Shown here piece after piece: positions 6,661 through 9,815 of a stretch of 9,815 nucleotides of DNA; the first letter of the stretch is position 1, and each line of letters opens with the position of its first letter. This stretch comes from Pseudomonadota bacterium. Lineage in GTDB: Bacteria > Myxococcota_A > Polyangia > Polyangiales > Polyangiaceae. Position numbers and translations under genes: made by a program. The notes below the pieces were generated by a model. That model did no database searches, was not told the origin of the DNA, and saw only the letters and a list, made by a program, of their open reading frames with translations. The DNA is taken from NCBI GenBank assembly GCA_023460875.1, contig JAEWOQ010000358.1, positions 1 to 9,815 on the forward strand, written 5' to 3'.

Positions 6661-8834
6661 ACCGTCCACCTCCGGTGGTAGGTGACCCACTCGATCACCG
6701 ACAAACCGACGACGCCGAGCAGCAGCAGGACCCACCAGCGCTGCTGGGTGCCCGCGTGCAGACCCTCGACGGGCCCCGCCGTCAGGACCTCGGCGCCGTC
6801 GGGCCCCGGCGTCGCTCCAGAGAAAATCAGCGTGTCTCGGGGCTCGATGTGGCTCTCCTCCGCCCGAGCCAAGTTGGCGGCGAAGCGCACGGGCGGGTGC
6901 GTCCCCTCGATCCGATAGAAGCCCGCCTGCTCCCCGAAGAGCACCGCGTGGCCGTCCACCACGGGCGCCTCGATCTCCGAGCCATCCGGCTGTCGGACGC
7001 GGACGCGCTCGGGAGCCGCCGCCGACTCGTCCGCGGCACCCCCGCTCCTCAACGGCACGCGCCAGACCTGCCCCGTGCGGTAAGCAGACAGCGCCTCCGT
7101 CGACTCGTCCGTGAACGCGTCGATGACGTTCAACACGAACAGCGGCCACGCCACCCGCAGCACGAGATCACTGCGCCGCGGGTCGAAGCCGAGCACGAGG
7201 AACTCCCCCTCGGGGCGGCGGCCTCCCACCAGGATGGGCGTCCGCCTGCCCCGCAGGGCCTCGCTCCACCCGAGCACGCGATCGCTCGCCCCGGGGATCA
7301 GCGCCCGCCCCTTGAGCACCTGGATGTCGGGCATCGCCATCCAGCGGAGGACGGGGGACTTCTCGTCCCAGTGATCGAAGCCGAACATTTCCAGCTCGGG
7401 GCCCTGCTGGAGGGGGGCCTGTTCCAGGGAAGCCCCGTCCTTCGCCTCCGCAGGGAGGCCCAGATACAAGGCCGCGCCCGTGCGCGCGTCCCTCGGCGGC
7501 GCGACGCCGTCGAAGATGGTCACGTCGAAGCTGCCAGACGGCGGGTAGGCGGCGGGTGCCACCTCGGTCACCTGCAGGTACTCGTCGAGCAACACCGCCG
7601 CCTCCAGGTAGGTGTTGCCCTCCGTGACCAAGAGCACCCGCGCCCGGCGACGTTCGGGCAGCGTCGCGTGGGCCCGGTCGTCCGCGGGCAGGTCGTCGCG
7701 GCTGCCGTCCGCCAGACGCACCTCCGCCATGAGCTCCGCGCTGGCGCCGCCCAGGTCCGGGTAAATCCGGCGCAGCACCTCACCTCCCCGGAGCGAGAGC
7801 CGCTGCACATCGACGATGACCCCGTCCCCGTGCAGCGCCAGCTCCACGTCCACTGGGTCGGGGTCGGTGTTCGTGAGCTCCACCAGCACCTCGTGCCGGG
7901 ACTTGTCCAGGGGATAACGCCGCACGGCGAACTGGGTGAGAGCGACGTTCCTACCCCCCGTGCCGACGGGCACGTAGCTCACCCGGACTCCCTGCTCTTG
8001 GGCTCGGTCGAGCAGCGGGGAGCGCAACGCCGCAGGCTCTTTCTCCGGGTCCTCCGGGGCGTCACCGCTGCCCTCGGCCGCGGGCAGCGGGTCCGTCGTT
8101 GCCGTCGGCGCCGGTGAGTCCGCGCCAGTCACGGGGGCGCCGTCGACGACCGCCGGGGTGGTGACGTCCCTCGGCGCAGCCCCGGAGACCGCGTCTCGCG
8201 GGTCGTCGTCGAGGAGCGTTCCCCGGGGAGCGGTGGCCAGCGCGCCGTCGCTCACCAGCACGATCTCCGGCTCTGGCTGCCCCCGCAGCGCGTCCAGGGC
8301 CAGCTGCAAGGCCGCCTCGAAGTCCGCGCCCGTGTCGCTCGCGCGCACCCCCTCCACGGCGGATTTCAAGGCCGCCGCGTCGTCCGTCAAGGTGGTCAGG
8401 GGCGTGGGCGTCGCGCCCATGCGGACCAGGAGCATGCGATCCGCCGCGGCCATGCCCTCGATGATACGGAGCACCTCGTCGCGCCCCCGCTCCAACCGTG
8501 ACGGCGGCGTGTCCGTCGCGGCCATCGACGCGCTGGCGTCGAGCAACACCACGAAGGTGCGCCCCGCCTCCCGGTGCCCCTCTGCTCGAGGATCCCCGAG
8601 CGCCAGCACGAGCGCCGCCACGATGACGAGCTGCAAGAGCAGCGACAACAGCTGCCGCAGCCGCGAGAACAACGAGCTCGACTGCTCGTCGCTGAGCACC
8701 TCCTGCCACAGCCGGGTGAAAGGGACGGGCACCGGCCTCCGCCGCAGCTTCAGCACGTAGAGCGCCACGGTCAGGGCGCCGACGACCGCGCCGATGCCGA
8801 GCAACGTCGTCAGGGGCAGTCCCGCGAGGGTCAA
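6657..8834 (-). CDS. BatA-like VWA protein, membrane anchored
   Basis: A 725-residue protein. The N-terminus matches the BatA (aerotolerance regulator N-terminal) pattern: a membrane segment (about 6-28), a short basic loop LRRRPVPVPFTRLW, and a second segment (61-80), leaving the next part outside the membrane. A VWA domain (about 93-295) follows with metal-site residues D99-A-S101-A-S103, T168 and D196. It is interrupted by an acidic, Ala/Pro/Thr-rich segment (about 205-270) before its last strand, VRVSYVPVG. Residues 395-575 hold a further alpha/beta region (RARVLLVTEGNTYLEAAV) typical of long BatA relatives. A C-terminal segment (700-717) re-anchors the chain. The protein has no cysteine. 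It starts at TTG, overlapping the DUF58 stop as TTGA, with GGAGGG 8 bases upstream. Bat proteins are linked to envelope stress and MoxR function in other bacteria; the role here is inferred from context. Confidence 0.92.
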   Translation of the reverse strand: MTLAGLPLTTLLGIGAVVGALTVALYVLKLRRRPVPVPFTRLWQEVLSDEQSSSLFSRLRQLLSLLLQLVIVAALVLALGDPRAEGHREAGRTFVVLLDASASMAATDTPPSRLERGRDEVLRIIEGMAAADRMLLVRMGATPTPLTTLTDDAAALKSAVEGVRASDTGADFEAALQLALDALRGQPEPEIVLVSDGALATAPRGTLLDDDPRDAVSGAAPRDVTTPAVVDGAPVTGADSPAPTATTDPLPAAEGSGDAPEDPEKEPAALRSPLLDRAQEQGVRVSYVPVGTGGRNVALTQFAVRRYPLDKSRHEVLVELTNTDPDPVDVELALHGDGVIVDVQRLSLRGGEVLRRIYPDLGGASAELMAEVRLADGSRDDLPADDRAHATLPERRRARVLLVTEGNTYLEAAVLLDEYLQVTEVAPAAYPPSGSFDVTIFDGVAPPRDARTGAALYLGLPAEAKDGASLEQAPLQQGPELEMFGFDHWDEKSPVLRWMAMPDIQVLKGRALIPGASDRVLGWSEALRGRRTPILVGGRRPEGEFLVLGFDPRRSDLVLRVAWPLFVLNVIDAFTDESTEALSAYRTGQVWRVPLRSGGAADESAAAPERVRVRQPDGSEIEAPVVDGHAVLFGEQAGFYRIEGTHPPVRFAANLARAEESHIEPRDTLIFSGATPGPDGAEVLTAGPVEGLHAGTQQRWWVLLLLGVVGLSVIEWVTYHRRWTV
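6669..6673 (-). promoter_or_regulatory. Shine-Dalgarno site deciding the double-VWA start (TTG)
   Basis: On the minus strand GGAGG lies 8 bases before the TTG at 6660-6658, inside the end of the BatA-like gene. That TTG shares bases with the upstream TGA (TTGA). An in-frame GTG at 6669-6667 overlaps the ribosome site itself, so it is less likely. Confidence 0.7.
8025..8222 (-). other. Low-complexity acidic insertion inside the BatA-like VWA domain
   Basis: Residues 205-270 of the BatA-like protein are dominated by Asp, Glu, Ala, Pro, Thr and Gly (for example APTATTDPLPAAEGSGDAPE) with almost no large hydrophobic residues. They fall between the VSDG metal-site strand and the closing strand of the VWA fold, which usually lie much closer. 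This looks like a disordered, surface-exposed loop. Confidence 0.65.
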
Positions 8835-9814
8835 CGGAGAAACCCTCCGCTGCGAAACACCCGCAGCACCAGCTCGTCGAAGGGATCGTCGACGCTCGCC
8901 GCGAAGTAGGACACCTGACGGCTCGCGCAGAAGCGCTCGATCCCCAGGCGGTACTCCTCGTAGCTCTGCTCGAGCTTCTGGAGCAGAGCCGGGGTCACGG
9001 TCACCTCTCGGTCTTCCCCCGACTCACAGTCGACGATGCGCACGTCGCCACGCAGGGGCGGGCGACCGTCCGCCGCGTCCACCAGGTGGATCACGTAGGG
9101 CTCGAACTTGTTGAAGCGCAGCACGTTGATGCCGCCCTCGAAGCCCGCGGGATCGTAGAGATCGCTCAAGAGGACGGCGACACCGCGTCGCTTGTGCTGA
9201 GCCACGAACGTCGTCATCGCCGCCTCGAGATCCGTAGAACCCTGGGGCTCGAGCTCCTCCAGGAAGCGCAAGACCCGGAAGATGCGCCCCTTGCCGCGGG
9301 TCGTGGGCATGCGCGACACGAGGTGATCGTTCACGCCGACGATCGTCACCCGGTCGAGCCCCGCGAGCCCCACGTAAGCCAGGGCGGCGCAGAGGCGGCG
9401 CGCCTGGTCGAACTTGCGCCGCCGCCTCCCGTCCGCGCCCGGGGCCATGAAGGCCATCGAGGCGGAGCAATCCACGATGAAGTAGATGCTGAGGTCCTCT
9501 TCCTCCTCGTAGAGCCGCACGAGGAGCTTGCCCAACCGCTGATAGACCCCGACGTCGAGGTGGCGGATGTCGTCTCCCTCGACGTAGTTCCTGTGGTCGG
9601 CGAACTCGACGCCGCTGCCGCGCTTCTTGCTCCGGCGCTCCGCCCGCTGACGGCCGGGCACGACCCTCCGGCTCACGATCGCCAAGGACTCGAGCCGGCG
9701 TAGAAACTCCTCGCCCCACAGCTCCTCCGCCCCGCGCCCCAGCGACCCGCCGCCCAGCGACCCGCCGCGGGGTGCCTCGCCCGCACCGGGCGTGGCCGCG
9801 CGCGCGGACCACAC
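8831..9814 (-). CDS. DUF58 protein with VWA-like fold, start at or beyond the window edge
   Basis: At least 327 residues, with no membrane segment, so probably cytoplasmic. The DUF58 signature is clear: the basic lead (RRSKKRGSGVEFADH), then RNYVEGDDIRHLD (75-87), then RLYEEEEDL and the metal-site motif D115-C-S117-A-S119. T194 and D218 (LLSDLYD) complete a VWA-type site. DUF58 proteins are usually encoded next to MoxR AAA+ ATPases and VWA proteins, and the next two genes downstream fit that operon. The frame runs to the last full codon of the window, a GTG at 9814-9812, which could be the start but has no visible ribosome site. Family resemblance begins near residue 30 (EELWGEEFLRRLESL), so the Gly/Ser-rich front could be a short extension or part of a longer N-terminus. 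The stop overlaps the next start by 4 bases. Confidence 0.9.
   Translation of the reverse strand: MWSARAATPGAGEAPRGGSLGGGSLGRGAEELWGEEFLRRLESLAIVSRRVVPGRQRAERRSKKRGSGVEFADHRNYVEGDDIRHLDVGVYQRLGKLLVRLYEEEEDLSIYFIVDCSASMAFMAPGADGRRRRKFDQARRLCAALAYVGLAGLDRVTIVGVNDHLVSRMPTTRGKGRIFRVLRFLEELEPQGSTDLEAAMTTFVAQHKRRGVAVLLSDLYDPAGFEGGINVLRFNKFEPYVIHLVDAADGRPPLRGDVRIVDCESGEDREVTVTPALLQKLEQSYEEYRLGIERFCASRQVSYFAASVDDPFDELVLRVFRSGGFLR
8843..8848 (-). promoter_or_regulatory. Shine-Dalgarno site deciding the BatA-like start (TTG)
   Basis: On the minus strand GGAGGG lies 8 bases before the TTG at 8834-8832, within the final codons of the DUF58 gene. It has the same layout as the site before the next gene in the operon. 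Confidence 0.75.
9738..9767 (-). repeat. Two perfect 15-base tandem repeats near the DUF58 N-terminus
   Basis: CCCAGCGACCCGCCG (plus-strand reading) occurs twice without mismatch, at 9738-9752 and 9753-9767. On the coding strand it is in frame and gives two Gly-Gly-Ser-Leu-Gly units ahead of the conserved DUF58 region. Perfect identity suggests a recent duplication in a flexible leader. Confidence 0.85.
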
Positions 9815-9815
9815 C

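Noticed and set aside
4003..6681. A long open frame (about 890 codons) on the plus strand opposite the double-VWA gene
   Set aside because: Its composition is His/Arg/Pro/Leu-rich with no recognisable domain, and it lies antisense to a gene with two complete VWA domains. Long antisense frames are expected in GC-rich coding DNA.
6661..7149. N-terminal extension of the double-VWA protein by about 163 codons
   Set aside because: The extension lies wholly within the BatA-like gene in another frame and is Arg/Gly/Ala-rich. The TTG at 6660 has a good ribosome site and is followed at once by a credible membrane anchor.
6675..8117. A 480-codon plus-strand frame opposite the BatA-like gene
   Set aside because: It is antisense to a well-supported gene, His/Arg/Pro-rich, and without any motif.

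Overview
The window is GC-rich DNA (coding bias towards G/C at third positions) from a bacterium with large Ser/Thr kinases, GTG and TTG starts and tightly packed genes. A kinase with an Asp-Trp-Gly magnesium loop, a C-terminal J-domain protein and a DUF58/BatA/VWA cluster together suggest Myxococcota or a Planctomycetes-like lineage. That placement is inference from gene style, not a sequence match.

Layout. Plus strand, 1-3893: the C-terminal end of a J-domain protein cut by the window edge (1-317); a 266-base gap; a large receptor-like Ser/Thr kinase with about ten predicted membrane segments (584-3115); a 14-base tandem repeat carrying its stop codon (3105-3145); and a small HAD-family phosphatase (3249-3893). 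Minus strand, 9814-3886: a three-gene operon read right to left, encoding a DUF58 protein (cut or nearly cut by the right edge), a BatA-like membrane-anchored VWA protein and a 924-residue membrane-anchored protein with two VWA domains. The two strands converge, and the HAD and double-VWA genes overlap by 8 bases at their stops.

How the genes may work together. DUF58, BatA-like and VWA/GATase-like genes normally follow a MoxR AAA+ ATPase gene. The ATPase is not in the window and would be expected just beyond the right edge. The three proteins carry four VWA-type folds, all with visible metal-site (MIDAS) residues. One protein lacks membrane segments; the other two are predicted to be anchored with their VWA domains outside the cytoplasmic membrane. 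Both internal junctions are 4-base TTGA overlaps with a strong GGAGG about 8 bases upstream, so translation is probably coupled. The plus-strand kinase has its own membrane module and no obvious link to the operon beyond adjacency.

I found no tRNA, rRNA, CRISPR array, insertion sequence or convincing intrinsic terminator. The least ordinary features are the kinase (a Ser/Thr-rich activation-loop insertion built from an 18-base repeat, and an apparently repeated membrane-hairpin module), the two-VWA protein with a cysteine-less amidotransferase-like fold, and the three-frame stop repeat.
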